Shown: one piece after another, positions 24,540 through 33,792 of the stretch
Layout: every line of letters starts with the position of its first letter
How positions within the stretch are numbered: the stretch's first letter is position 1
Origin: Firmicutes bacterium UBA5201
GTDB lineage: Bacteria; Bacillota; Clostridia; Peptostreptococcales; Acidaminobacteraceae
Direction of reading: 5' to 3'
NCBI GenBank assembly: GCA_002412775.1
Contig: DHVT01000001.1
Location: 66,745-130,744 of the forward strand
Length of the DNA: 64,000 nt
The notes under the pieces: generated by a model
The model's database searches: none
What the model was told of the DNA's origin: nothing
Seen by the model: the letters and a program-made list of their open reading frames with translations, nothing else
Program-made: the position numbers and the translations under genes

Positions 24540-25637
24540 ATGGAAGTCCGGTTTATGCAGCGTGCTCTCGAACTCGCGGAAAAAGGAGCTGGTTTCACAA
24601 ATCCCAACCCACTGGTGGGCGCGGTAATTGTGAAAGATGGCGTGATCATCGGTGAAGGTTACCATGAAAAATATGGTGGACCCCATGCGGAAATCAAAGC
24701 ATTCAAGAATGCCAAGGAAGATGTGCGTGGTGCTTCGATGTATGTGACACTTGAACCGTGCTCGCATTTCGGAAAAACGCCGCCATGTGCGAATGCCATC
24801 ATTGATAAAGGCATTGCAGAGGTGTTCATTGGAATGGTGGATCCAAATCCGCTGGTGGCGGGAAGAGGTGTCTCACTGCTCCGCGAAAATGGGATTGAAG
24901 TTCATACGAATGTACTTGAAGATGAATGTAAAAGACAAAATGAGATTTTCATTAAATATATAACGACGCGCAAACCTTTTGTCATATTGAAATCCGCAAT
25001 GACACTCGATGGAAAAATAGCGACGGTCACAGGGGATTCAAAATGGATTACAAACGATGACTCCAGAAAATTCGTCCATCAGATCAGGAATCGTGTTTCC
25101 GGAATTTTGGTGGGTGTCGGTACCGTGATCGCAGACAACCCTTATTTGAACACAAGACTTGAGGAAGGGCCTGTCAGCCATCCTGTTCGAATCATATTGG
25201 ACACGAAAGCCAGAACTCCGCTTGATGCCAATGTGCTTGAAAACTTGGATGAGATCAGAACGATAATCGCGACAACTGCAATGGCACCTGCAGAACAACT
25301 GAGAAGACTCGAGGATAAGGGAGCTGAAATACTGCTTTTACCGATCAAAGACGAACATGTCGATTTAGAGGCGTTGATGACAGCTCTAGGAGAACTCGAA
25401 ATCGACAGTGTCTTGATCGAGGGTGGGAGTTTGGTCAATTATTCAGCAATAGAGGCAGACGTTGTGGACAAGGTCATATTTTTCATAGCACCCAAAATAG
25501 TCGGTGGAGAAACTGCAAAGACACCTATGGGTGGTATTGGAAAAATGCTGATGCGTGATGCTATCACGCTTGAAAATATCCGTTTGAGACAATTTGGTGG
25601 CGACATCATGATAGAAGGGTATCTCGAAAAGAGGTGA
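24540..25637 (+). CDS. ribD: Bifunctional pyrimidine deaminase/reductase RibD
   Basis: 365 residues. N-terminal deaminase with zinc motif HAE (about 50-52) and PCSHFGKTPPC (about 75-85); C-terminal reductase (about 145-365) with KSAMTLDGKIA and ILVGVGTVIADNP. Catalyses the second and third steps of riboflavin synthesis. GGAGGT at 24531-24536 sets ATG 24540. First gene of the FMN-riboswitch operon ribD-ribE-ribBA-ribH. Confidence 0.96.
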   Translation: MEVRFMQRALELAEKGAGFTNPNPLVGAVIVKDGVIIGEGYHEKYGGPHAEIKAFKNAKEDVRGASMYVTLEPCSHFGKTPPCANAIIDKGIAEVFIGMVDPNPLVAGRGVSLLRENGIEVHTNVLEDECKRQNEIFIKYITTRKPFVILKSAMTLDGKIATVTGDSKWITNDDSRKFVHQIRNRVSGILVGVGTVIADNPYLNTRLEEGPVSHPVRIILDTKARTPLDANVLENLDEIRTIIATTAMAPAEQLRRLEDKGAEILLLPIKDEHVDLEALMTALGELEIDSVLIEGGSLVNYSAIEADVVDKVIFFIAPKIVGGETAKTPMGGIGKMLMRDAITLENIRLRQFGGDIMIEGYLEKR

Positions 25638-25641
25638 GAGA

Positions 25642-26298
25642 GTGTTTACAGGTATAATCGAAGAAATTGGGAAAGTTAAATCCGTTGTCAAATCGGCAAA
25701 ATCCGCAAAAATAACTGTGCAGGCAAAAAAAGTGCTTGAGGATGTGAAGTTGGGAGACAGTATTGCGACCAATGGCGTCTGTTTGACGGTCACAAGTTTT
25801 ACAAAATCTGAATTCACAGTGGACGTCATGGCTGAAACCATGCGAAAATCAAATTTGGATTTGCTTTCAGATGGAAGTCCGGTCAATCTGGAACGTGCTC
25901 TACGATTAGGTGACAGACTTGGGGGTCATATGGTCAGCGGCCACGTGGATGGGCTCGGAACAATCGAGGGGACGTTGAAAGAAGAAAATGCCATATGGGT
26001 GACCATCGGCGCTGATGCGTCCATACTTCGGTATGTGATCCCAAAAGGTTCAATCGCGATAGATGGCATCAGTTTGACTGTTGCATATGTGGATGATACA
26101 TGCTTCAAAGTTTCGGTCATTCCACACACCAAGGATGAGACGACGTTGCTTGGCAAGAATATAGGAGCCAAAGTGAATCTGGAATGTGATCTGGTAGGAA
26201 AATACATTGAAAAACTGGTGCTTGGAAAGACAAATGAGAGTCATGAGGATCGTAAGTCCATTGATCTTGATTTTTTAACCAGAAATGGGTTCGCATAA
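25642..26298 (+). CDS. ribE: Riboflavin synthase alpha chain
   Basis: 218 residues from a GTG start. Two lumazine-binding beta-barrel repeats; the N-terminal MFTGIIEEIGKV and the repeat motifs GVCLTVTSF and GISLTVAYV are diagnostic. Converts two lumazine molecules into riboflavin plus the pyrimidine. Four bases after ribD. Confidence 0.95.
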   Translation: MFTGIIEEIGKVKSVVKSAKSAKITVQAKKVLEDVKLGDSIATNGVCLTVTSFTKSEFTVDVMAETMRKSNLDLLSDGSPVNLERALRLGDRLGGHMVSGHVDGLGTIEGTLKEENAIWVTIGADASILRYVIPKGSIAIDGISLTVAYVDDTCFKVSVIPHTKDETTLLGKNIGAKVNLECDLVGKYIEKLVLGKTNESHEDRKSIDLDFLTRNGFA

Positions 26299-26316
26299 AA
26301 TTAAGGAGGAATTGAA

Positions 26317-27528
26317 ATGAATAAATTCAACACAATCGAAGAAGCAATTGAAGAGATCAGAAACGGTAAAATCATCGTTGTAGTAGATGATGAAGACAGA
26401 GAGAACGAAGGCGATCTGCTTATGGCCGCTGAAAAGGCAACGCCGGAAGCAATCAATTTTATGGCAAAATATGGCCGAGGTTTGATTTGTATGCCAATTG
26501 CAGGAGAACGACTTGAGGAACTGAATATCCCTCACATGGTTGAACGCAATACGGACTCCCATCAGACAGCTTTCACTGTTTCAATTGATGCAATGGAGAC
26601 GACTACCGGTATATCAGCCCATGAAAGGGCACTTACAATACTCAAGGTCATGGACAAAAATGCAAAACCGTTGGACTTCAAGAGACCGGGGCATGTTTTT
26701 CCACTGAAATCACAAAAGGGTGGCGTACTCAGACGTGCGGGTCACACTGAAGCAGCTGTTGACCTGGCTATAATGGCAGGTCTTTCCCCAGCAGGAGTCA
26801 TCTGTGAGATCATGAATGAAGACGGTTCTATGGCAAGGGTACCGGAGCTGATGAAATACGTCGAAGAGCACAACCTAAAAATCATCACGATTGCAGATCT
26901 CATTGCTTACAGAAGAAGCACTGAAGTGTTGGTGGAGCGGGAAGCGGAAGCCAAATTGCCTACCAAATACGGCGACTTTAGAATGGTCGGATATGTGAAC
27001 AAACTCAATGGAGAACACCATGTCGCATTGGTCAAAGGTGATGTTTCAATCGATGAACCTGTGCTGGTCAGGGTTCACTCCGAATGTTTGACTGGTGATG
27101 CTTTTGGATCTCTCAGATGCGATTGTGGTGAACAATATGCGGCAGCTATGATACGTATCGAGGAAGAAGGCAGAGGTGTTCTTCTTTACATGAGACAAGA
27201 AGGCAGAGGTATTGGACTTATCAACAAGATCAAGGCCTATGGCCTTCAAGATCAGGGTATGGATACAGTAGAGGCCAATGTTGCACTCGGATTCCCGGAG
27301 GATATGAGAGAATATGGCATCGGAGCACAGATCTTAGCGGATCTTGGTGTGAAAAAGGTCAAACTCATGACCAACAATCCAAAGAAAATTAAAGGATTGT
27401 CAGGTTACGGCATAGAAATCGTCGAACGCATGGACATTCAGATGAACCACAATGAGAAAAACGAGTATTATCTTAAGACAAAAGTTGAAAAAATGGGCCA
27501 TATTATGGAGATCAAGGAGGAAAAGTAG
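26317..27528 (+). CDS. ribBA: Bifunctional DHBP synthase / GTP cyclohydrolase II RibBA
   Basis: 403 residues. RibB domain (1-200): DDEDRENEGDL and RAGHTEAAVDL. RibA domain (about 205-400): zinc cysteines in CLTGDAFGSLRCDC and the catalytic RQEGRGIGL. Supplies both precursors of the riboflavin ring. Preceded by AAGGAGG. Confidence 0.96.
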   Translation: MNKFNTIEEAIEEIRNGKIIVVVDDEDRENEGDLLMAAEKATPEAINFMAKYGRGLICMPIAGERLEELNIPHMVERNTDSHQTAFTVSIDAMETTTGISAHERALTILKVMDKNAKPLDFKRPGHVFPLKSQKGGVLRRAGHTEAAVDLAIMAGLSPAGVICEIMNEDGSMARVPELMKYVEEHNLKIITIADLIAYRRSTEVLVEREAEAKLPTKYGDFRMVGYVNKLNGEHHVALVKGDVSIDEPVLVRVHSECLTGDAFGSLRCDCGEQYAAAMIRIEEEGRGVLLYMRQEGRGIGLINKIKAYGLQDQGMDTVEANVALGFPEDMREYGIGAQILADLGVKKVKLMTNNPKKIKGLSGYGIEIVERMDIQMNHNEKNEYYLKTKVEKMGHIMEIKEEK

Positions 27529-27990
27529 ATGAAGATTTATGAAGGCAATTTGATTGCAGAGGGACTTAAGTTTGGAATAGTAGTTGGAAGGTTCAATGAG
27601 TTCATCGGAGGCAAGCTTTTGAGTGGCGCAATCGATGGTTTAAAGCGACATGGAGTGGATGAGGATAATATTGAAATAACTTGGGTGCCTGGAGCTTTCG
27701 AAATCCCACTGGTAGCCAAAAAGATGGCAATCACCAAAAAATATGATGGTGTGATTTGTCTTGGAGCGGTCATCAGAGGCTCCACCCCGCACTTTGATTA
27801 TGTCTCAAGTGAAGTCACCAAGGGCGTCGCACACGTATCGCTGGATACGGAAATACCAGTGATATTCGGAGTTCTAACGACAGACACTATTGAACAAGCC
27901 ATTGAAAGAGCGGGCACAAAAGCTGGCAATAAAGGGTATGATGCAGCAGTAACAGCCATAGAAATGGCGAACTTGCTCAAGCAATTTTAG
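27529..27990 (+). CDS. ribH: Lumazine synthase RibH
   Basis: 153 residues. GRFNEFIGGKLLSGAI, GAFEIP and GAVIRGSTPHFDYV (catalytic His) are the lumazine synthase signatures. Forms an icosahedral or pentameric enzyme that condenses the ribityl pyrimidine with dihydroxybutanone phosphate. Starts directly after the ribBA stop codon. Confidence 0.96.
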   Translation: MKIYEGNLIAEGLKFGIVVGRFNEFIGGKLLSGAIDGLKRHGVDEDNIEITWVPGAFEIPLVAKKMAITKKYDGVICLGAVIRGSTPHFDYVSSEVTKGVAHVSLDTEIPVIFGVLTTDTIEQAIERAGTKAGNKGYDAAVTAIEMANLLKQF

Positions 27991-28005
27991 TGAAAGGACA
28001 TAGTG

Positions 28006-28665
28006 ATGTCTGAACTTAAGAATGTCAAAACCATTTTTTTGGACTATGACGGCACTCTTCATAACAGTATTGGAATTTATGGTCCCGCATTTCGAAAGGC
28101 ATATGATTACCTGGTGACAGGCGGACTTGCGCCCCATCGGGAATGGCAAGATCATGAAATATCAAAATGGTTGGGTTATAGTCCAAAAGAAATGTGGCAG
28201 GCGTTCATGCCTGATTTGGCAACAGATGAAAGAACCAGAGCGAGTCAAATCATCAGTGATGAAATGCAAATAATGATTGAATCAGGTAGACCACTATTGT
28301 ATGACGGTGCTCTGGAGACCCTTCAGTATTTGAAAGACAAAGGATACAAGCTGGTTTTTATCAGCAATTGCAGGGAAAGATACATGGAAAGTCATAACAA
28401 GACATTCAGTTTGGATCGATATTTTGACAACATGTACTGTTCCGAATCATATGATTATTTGCCAAAACATGAAATTTTCAAGAGACTCAGACCTCAATTT
28501 CCAGAAGAGATGGTGATCATCGGTGACCGTTTTCAAGATATGGAAGTCGGCTATGAAAATGGCATCCACACAGTGGCATGCACATATGGGTTTGGAACCG
28601 AGGAGGAGTTGTCTGGTGCTGAGTATAAGATCGATTCCATTGAAGCACTTAGATCGATATTGTAA
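28006..28665 (+). CDS. HAD-superfamily phosphatase, downstream of ribH
   Basis: About 219 residues. HAD motifs: I DYDGTLHNS, II FISNCRERY, III/Lys region PKHEIFKRL, IV GDRFQDMEVG. Resembles phosphoglycolate-phosphatase-like members. It follows ribH by 15 bases with its own GAAAGGA site and is likely co-transcribed; it could supply the pyrimidine 5-phosphatase that the rib operon lacks, but that is inference from position only. GTG at 28003 is an alternative start. Confidence 0.82.
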   Translation: MSELKNVKTIFLDYDGTLHNSIGIYGPAFRKAYDYLVTGGLAPHREWQDHEISKWLGYSPKEMWQAFMPDLATDERTRASQIISDEMQIMIESGRPLLYDGALETLQYLKDKGYKLVFISNCRERYMESHNKTFSLDRYFDNMYCSESYDYLPKHEIFKRLRPQFPEEMVIIGDRFQDMEVGYENGIHTVACTYGFGTEEELSGAEYKIDSIEALRSIL

Positions 28666-28751
28666 ATCTTGAATTTTAAGTTTAGTTTAATGTTATCTTA
28701 AGACCTATGTGGTATAACATTCGTATATTAAAAGTATACGGAGGTTGTATT

Positions 28752-29465
28752 ATGTGGGTCTTTTTTTTTATGGCAGGTACATTCTTATTGATTGGTATTC
28801 TAGTCCACGCTCTCAAGATGGATTTTCTGATTTCGGGTTACAATACTATGAGCAAGGAACAAAAGGACAAAGTGGATATTAGGAAAGTTGGCAAGGCCAT
28901 GGGAATATATGGTTATATCAACGCTATTGTGTTTGCGGTCATGGGCATTTTAAGATTCATGAATGTGAATGTGCAAATGACTTATGGCTTGATCTTCATG
29001 GCCATATCTACAGCTTATCTGATCAAGTTCATAGGGAGATATGATCAAAATGAAAAATCCGCAAAATCCGCAAAGTACTCCTCATTGGCAACTGTTGCTG
29101 TGATCGCTGTGGTGGCGGTCATGATGTTCATCTCATCGAGACCAGTCAGCACTGTGTCCGGTGAGGATGGCTTTACAATCAAAGGCATGTACGGTGACAC
29201 CTATTCGTGGTCTGAAATGGAGAATTTAAAGTTGCTCGATCAAATGCCGGAAGTTGGGATGAGAACGAATGGGGCTGCTATCGGAACCCGATTGACAGGG
29301 CATTTCAATTTAAAGGATTCGGGGTCCGCCAAACTTTTTGTCAATACAGGCAAACCGCCATTCATTTATTTTGAGTCAAAGGGAAAAATCATAATTTGGA
29401 ATGGCAAAGACGCCGATGAGACGCAAACGGTATACCAAGAAATTCTAGAAAATAAAGACAAATGA
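28752..29465 (+). CDS. DUF3784 membrane protein with PH-like C-terminus
   Basis: 237 residues. Three hydrophobic segments (about 2-20, 55-75, 80-95) in a DUF3784 region with the signature FLISGYNTMSKEQKDKVD, a fourth at about 112-130, then a soluble C-terminal part (about 140-235) that looks like a bacterial PH-type domain. Function unknown. GGAGG at 28740-28744 fixes ATG 28752; an upstream in-frame Met at 28707 has no site. Confidence 0.78.
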   Translation: MWVFFFMAGTFLLIGILVHALKMDFLISGYNTMSKEQKDKVDIRKVGKAMGIYGYINAIVFAVMGILRFMNVNVQMTYGLIFMAISTAYLIKFIGRYDQNEKSAKSAKYSSLATVAVIAVVAVMMFISSRPVSTVSGEDGFTIKGMYGDTYSWSEMENLKLLDQMPEVGMRTNGAAIGTRLTGHFNLKDSGSAKLFVNTGKPPFIYFESKGKIIIWNGKDADETQTVYQEILENKDK

Positions 29466-29494
29466 TTGACCATTACACTAGTTAGTGATATGAT
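29466..29494 (+). promoter_or_regulatory. Promoter of the marR gene with internal operator
   Basis: TTGACC 29466-29471 and TATGAT 29489-29494 with a 17-base spacer holding the inverted repeat CACTA-GT-TAGTG (29476-29487). The repeat is well placed for autorepression. The start codon at 29501 is only 6 bases after the -10 box. Confidence 0.7.
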
Positions 29495-29500
29495 GTTTGT

Positions 29501-29944
29501 ATGAAGAGAGAAAATAATTATGGGGCTGAGAACGACATTAACTTAAAATTGGTGATTGCTTTATCGAGAACGCATTTGTCTTTCGGCAGAGGGCTTCAGA
29601 TATTCCTCAACGAATATGGCTTGACACCTGCCCAGTTCGGTGTCCTTGAAGCTCTATATCATCTTGGCGAAATGAGGATCTGTGAACTTATTGATAAGAC
29701 ATTATCCACTAGTGGCAACATGACCGTTGTCATTAGAAATCTAGAAAAGGAGGGTTTGATTGAACGCAAAACAAACCCTGATGATAAGCGCGCATTCAAC
29801 ATTGCTCTCACAGCAAAGGGCGAGGCTAAGATCAAAGTCGCATTTGAAGCACATCTGGTTTTGATCAATCAATTCTTTAGTAACTTGGATGGAGAAGAAA
29901 AGCTGGCGCTCCAAAAATTGCTCAAAAAGGCCAATGGTTTATAA
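29501..29944 (+). CDS. MarR-family transcriptional regulator
   Basis: 147 residues with a winged HTH (about 45-105; EYGLTPAQFGVLEALYHLGEMRICEL, TVVIRNLEKEGLIERKTNPDDKRAF, the wing DxRAF). No ribosome site precedes ATG 29501, and the -10 box ends at 29494, so transcription should begin at or next to the start codon: probably a leaderless message. Autorepression through the palindrome in its promoter is likely. Target genes unknown; a terminator follows. Confidence 0.88.
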   Translation: MKRENNYGAENDINLKLVIALSRTHLSFGRGLQIFLNEYGLTPAQFGVLEALYHLGEMRICELIDKTLSTSGNMTVVIRNLEKEGLIERKTNPDDKRAFNIALTAKGEAKIKVAFEAHLVLINQFFSNLDGEEKLALQKLLKKANGL

Positions 29945-29954
29945 TGAAATATAT

Positions 29955-29991
29955 AAGCGGTTCAAACTCAGACGTTTTGAACCGCTTTTTC
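29955..29991 (+). terminator. Terminator of the marR gene
   Basis: AAGCGGTTCAAA / TTTGAACCGCTT stem with a nine-base loop, then TTTC. Confidence 0.88.
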
Positions 29992-30051
29992 TGGTTAAAA
30001 AGTGATGATAAGTGTATACATATAGTAAAATGAGCTAGAGGAGTGTTTAAT

Positions 30052-30567
30052 ATGGAATCCCTTAAGTATCAGTTTAATTGGAGTCTTATTGGAGATATTA
30101 ATCTTGGGCGTCCCAATCTTGGCAATTCGACCAGTGTGGAAATGTACAGGTTGATGCAGTTTACTTTTCGGGAAGTTGTGGAAAAAAAGTACGGCAAGGA
30201 AAAAGCGGATGAGATTTTCTATGAATCCGGCTACATATCTGGGAAAGCATTTTTCGATCAATATATAACTCGCACCGACGATATGAATCATTTTCTGAGA
30301 CAACTTCAGGAGGCTCTAAAAATATTGAGAGTGGGCATTTTAAGAATAGAGGAACTAAATTTGGATAAGGGCACTGTTCTGATGACTGTTTCGGAAGATC
30401 TTGATTGTTCCGGGCTGCCCGAAGCAGAATATGAAGTATGCAAATATGATGAAGGCTTTATTGCTGCATTGTTTGAAAAGCAAACCGGCAATTGTTTCGA
30501 AGTGAAAGAAATAGATTGTTGGACAACTGGAGACAGAACATGTCGATTTAGGGCTCAAAAAAGATGA
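30052..30567 (+). CDS. V4R-domain protein
   Basis: 171 residues forming one 4-vinyl-reductase-like (V4R) domain: FREVVEKKYGKEKADEIFYESGYISGKAF near the start and the C-terminal CxxxxxDCWTTGDRTCRF pattern (NCFEVKEIDCWTTGDRTCRF). V4R domains bind small ligands and are found with signalling modules. GAGGAG fits ATG 30052. It overlaps in reading with the GGDEF gene (start 30582) by close spacing and is the first gene of a four-gene signalling operon; a ligand-sensing input for the cyclase is inferred. Confidence 0.85.
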   Translation: MESLKYQFNWSLIGDINLGRPNLGNSTSVEMYRLMQFTFREVVEKKYGKEKADEIFYESGYISGKAFFDQYITRTDDMNHFLRQLQEALKILRVGILRIEELNLDKGTVLMTVSEDLDCSGLPEAEYEVCKYDEGFIAALFEKQTGNCFEVKEIDCWTTGDRTCRFRAQKR

Positions 30568-30581
30568 TGACAGGAGGACAT

Positions 30582-32192
30582 ATGGACTTTAAAGTTGAAC
30601 GCATCATCGAGGCGATTTATAAATCATTGAGTGAGAACATTGAGTTGTCAATAAATGAAACTGAAGAAAATTTTGAAAAGCTGGATCAACTTCTTAAGGA
30701 TATTACGACAATCAAAAAGAGTCTTTTCCATTTGAGTGAAGGTGATCTTTCATATGAGATCAAAGGCAAAGGTGTGACCATCGGGACAATCAAAAAACTT
30801 CAGGCTTCACTCAGACATTTGACATGGCAGACAAAAGCCATAGCAGAGGGCGATTTTAGTCAACGTGTTGAATTTCTCGGGGAATATTCCGATGCATTCA
30901 ACAAAATGACTGAAGAACTTGAAAGCAAACGAAGCGAAACCTTAAAGCTCAAGAAAGAAGCGGTTGAAGCAAAAGAACATTTCGAAACCATATTTAAAAT
31001 GATTCCAGATCCTACACTGATTACAACCCTTGATGATTTCAGAATAATGGATTTCAATCAGGCTTACACAGAAGTTGCCGGATATGGTCTTGATGATATG
31101 GATTTAATGGATGATAATGCCAAGTATTTATTCAACAATGATACTAGTATGAGACAATTTGTAAAAAGACAATTGGATAAAGATGGGTATTGTAGAAACG
31201 TCGAGGGAAAATTTGTTTCGAGATTTGGGGATGTCGTGGATGGACTCGTCTCCTCCAATTTATACTATATCAAAGGTGTTCCGTATGTGATTCATGTCGT
31301 TCGGGATATAACGGTAAAAGTACGCATTGAAAAACAACTTAGAGAAAGCGAAAGCAGGCTGAATTTAATTATTGAGAAATCGCCAATCGGAATTTTCAGT
31401 TATTCGGTTGATGGTGTGGTGATCAAAGCAAATACCAGGTTCTCTCAAATCATAGGCGCTTCTAAGAAAGCGATATTGGGATTCAATGTCTTCGATATAA
31501 ATAATGAGAAAATGCTGGATGCGATTTCGAGAACACTAAAAGGTGAATCTACTTATTATGAGGATTATTATACATCAACGTTGAGTGGGAAAAGCGTATT
31601 TGTAAGGGCCTCATATGTCCCACTTGTCGATGAGGAAAGCAATCTGGTCGGAGGTCTGGGAATTGTCGAGGATTTCTCCGATAGAAAGAAGCTGGAAGAG
31701 GAAATACTCAAACTTTCTTTCACAGATAAGTTGACGCAAATCTATAATCGCATGAAACTTGATGAAGTGCTGGAAAGGGAAGTGATTCGAGCAAAGCGAA
31801 GCAATCAAACTTTCAGTGCTATTTTGATGGATATCGATCATTTTAAAAGTGTCAACGATCAGTTCGGGCATCAGATTGGGGATGTCGTTTTGATTGAGGT
31901 CGCAAGTCTTCTAAAAACGGAAGTGCGCGCAGCCGATGTCGTTGGAAGATGGGGCGGGGAAGAATTTCTGATTGTAGCTGCCCAATCGAGTAGAGAGGGT
32001 GGAGTAAAACTTGCAGAGAAGTTGAGGATTCTTATAGAAAATCATGAATTTTCCTGTCCTCAAAAAATCACTTGCAGTTTCGGTGTGTCTACTTATGAGG
32101 ATGGATGCACACCATCGACTCTGGTTTCGAGAGCGGATGAGGCACTTTATATTGCCAAGCGCAATGGTAGAAATAGAGTAATATTCAGATAA
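30582..32192 (+). CDS. PAS-PAS diguanylate cyclase
   Basis: 536 residues, no membrane segment. HAMP-like coiled region (about 50-130; FHLSEGDLSYEIKG and AIAEGDFSQRVEF), two PAS domains (about 135-250 and 260-370), then a GGDEF domain (about 380-536) with the active-site GGEEF in RWGGEEFLIVAA. RAAD five residues before it is an intact inhibitory RxxD site. It makes c-di-GMP. GGAGGA at 30573-30578 sets ATG 30582. Co-transcribed with the V4R, hemerythrin/PAS and thioredoxin-like genes. Confidence 0.92.
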   Translation: MDFKVERIIEAIYKSLSENIELSINETEENFEKLDQLLKDITTIKKSLFHLSEGDLSYEIKGKGVTIGTIKKLQASLRHLTWQTKAIAEGDFSQRVEFLGEYSDAFNKMTEELESKRSETLKLKKEAVEAKEHFETIFKMIPDPTLITTLDDFRIMDFNQAYTEVAGYGLDDMDLMDDNAKYLFNNDTSMRQFVKRQLDKDGYCRNVEGKFVSRFGDVVDGLVSSNLYYIKGVPYVIHVVRDITVKVRIEKQLRESESRLNLIIEKSPIGIFSYSVDGVVIKANTRFSQIIGASKKAILGFNVFDINNEKMLDAISRTLKGESTYYEDYYTSTLSGKSVFVRASYVPLVDEESNLVGGLGIVEDFSDRKKLEEEILKLSFTDKLTQIYNRMKLDEVLEREVIRAKRSNQTFSAILMDIDHFKSVNDQFGHQIGDVVLIEVASLLKTEVRAADVVGRWGGEEFLIVAAQSSREGGVKLAEKLRILIENHEFSCPQKITCSFGVSTYEDGCTPSTLVSRADEALYIAKRNGRNRVIFR

Positions 32193-32209
32193 ATAGGGGG
32201 ATTGGAGTT

Positions 32210-33349
32210 ATGATTGACCAACAACGCATAAAGCGATTGAAGACATATGTCACAGGACTTATGGATGGCGAAGATGGAAAGTTATTGTATGACACTTATA
32301 AGGATGATATTGATCAGGTTGTTCCACAGGAAGCATTTGAAATATTTTACAGTTTGATTCAAAATGGAACTCAAGTCACAGATATATTAGTGTATCTGGA
32401 CAAAGTGATCAATGTTTTTTACAAGGCACTCATGGAATACTCCAAACCTGTACCGAACTCGAACTTATTCCTTAAGACACTTGAACATGAAAATGACGCG
32501 CTCGTCCTAAAAATTGAAACCATCAAAGAAGCCATAAGACAAACCAATCTCAAGGAAAAGAAAAAACTGCTCTGGACATTGTTGGTGGAACTTGAAACAT
32601 TCAATGCCCATTATCTGAAAAAAGAGAATATTTTGTTCCCATATATGGAAAAAAGCAAGGAGCGTTTCGAAGGCGTATCCATCATGTGGGCACTTCATGA
32701 TTTGGTCAGAAAAAATATCAAAGATTCCATCTCGGTAACGGAAAATCCCATGTCCACTGAAAAGCAAGTTGATGTTTCTGTTGCCATGCTTATATTTTCA
32801 ATGCTGGGACTTGTAAAAAAAGAAAAGTTGATCCTATTTCCATCTGCGATTGAGACGATTCATAAGGATGATTGGATGAAAATGCATTTTCAAAGTTTTG
32901 ATTATGACTTCCCATTCATTGAAAAGCCTGAAAAAGGAGATTATACATTCCATTCTGAAACAGGAGAACTTTCCTTGGATCAGGTTTTCATGATATTCAA
33001 TACGCTTCCGGTGGATATGACTTTTGTGGATGAAAACAACAAAGTCAGGTTTTTTTCAAGACCGAAGGACAGAATATTCCCAAGATCACCTGCGATTATC
33101 GGTAGGGACGTTAAAAACTGTCATCCACCTGAGAGTGTACATGTGGTCGAAGCGATAATTGAAGGGTTTAGAACAGGTGAGAGAGAATCTGCGGAGTTTT
33201 GGATTGACATCAAAGGCAAGAAGTTGTTGATCCAATATTTTGCGCTCAGGGACTCGGACGGGAGATATCAAGGAACACTGGAAGTCAGTCAGAATATTAC
33301 TGAGATTCAAAAGATTGAAGGTCAAAAAAGATTGCTCGAGTGGGAATAA
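32210..33349 (+). CDS. Hemerythrin-like / PAS protein (DUF438-related)
   Basis: 379 residues. Hemerythrin-like helical part (about 85-215; LKTLEHENDALV, FNAHYLKKENILFPYME, MWALHDLVRK, LVKKEKLILFPSA) and a PAS domain (about 250-370; PVDMTFVDENNKVRFFSR, NCHPPESVHVVEA). Similar to the C-terminal two thirds of the DUF438 protein at 18864-20405 but without its DUF438 and DUF1858 parts. Probably an O2/NO/redox sensor; the operon with a diguanylate cyclase suggests input to c-di-GMP signalling. GGGGG-type site before ATG 32210. Confidence 0.85.
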   Translation: MIDQQRIKRLKTYVTGLMDGEDGKLLYDTYKDDIDQVVPQEAFEIFYSLIQNGTQVTDILVYLDKVINVFYKALMEYSKPVPNSNLFLKTLEHENDALVLKIETIKEAIRQTNLKEKKKLLWTLLVELETFNAHYLKKENILFPYMEKSKERFEGVSIMWALHDLVRKNIKDSISVTENPMSTEKQVDVSVAMLIFSMLGLVKKEKLILFPSAIETIHKDDWMKMHFQSFDYDFPFIEKPEKGDYTFHSETGELSLDQVFMIFNTLPVDMTFVDENNKVRFFSRPKDRIFPRSPAIIGRDVKNCHPPESVHVVEAIIEGFRTGERESAEFWIDIKGKKLLIQYFALRDSDGRYQGTLEVSQNITEIQKIEGQKRLLEWE

Positions 33350-33369
33350 GAAATAAAAGGAGTTATTGA

Positions 33370-33693
33370 ATGATCAATTTAAACGATTTGGAACAAGTGA
33401 AAAAATCCATTCAGGAAGATGATTTGGTAGTCATGCTTTTTAGTGACTTAGGCTGCAATGTGTGTTTGGCCATCACTCCTGATCTGGATGACATGGCGCA
33501 GCGTTATCCCTTGGCGAAATTCATGACAGCAGATGTCGAGGTCATCAAGACATTGGTTGGAGAGCACTTGATATTTGTCTATCCAACTATTGTTGTTTTC
33601 GCTCAAGGTAAGGAAACCAAACGTTTCGAAAGGGTTTTCTCTATGGATGACATTGAAGCGACCATAGATCGATACTATCACATGATTTTTTAA
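33370..33693 (+). CDS. Thioredoxin-like protein with CNVC active site
   Basis: 107 residues with the thioredoxin fold order. The active site reads LGCNVCLAI (Cys29 and Cys32), not WCGPC, and the cis-Pro is in VYPTIVVF. A thiol-disulfide reductase or thiol sensor. Last gene of the V4R/GGDEF/hemerythrin operon, 20 bases after the preceding gene. Confidence 0.85.
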   Translation: MINLNDLEQVKKSIQEDDLVVMLFSDLGCNVCLAITPDLDDMAQRYPLAKFMTADVEVIKTLVGEHLIFVYPTIVVFAQGKETKRFERVFSMDDIEATIDRYYHMIF

Positions 33694-33721
33694 GTGAGGA
33701 ATCTGCAGCTTAGAATTGATC

Positions 33722-33768
33722 AATGAAACGCTTGCAACTTCAATTGCAAGCGTTTCATTATTTTTTTG
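33722..33768 (+). terminator. Terminator of the V4R-GGDEF operon
   Basis: AATGAAACGCTTGCAA / TTGCAAGCGTTTCATT, 16-base perfect stem with a CTTCAA loop, then ATTTTTTTG. Confidence 0.92.
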
Positions 33769-33792
33769 ATGGTGTGTGACGCGTGGTTAAGT

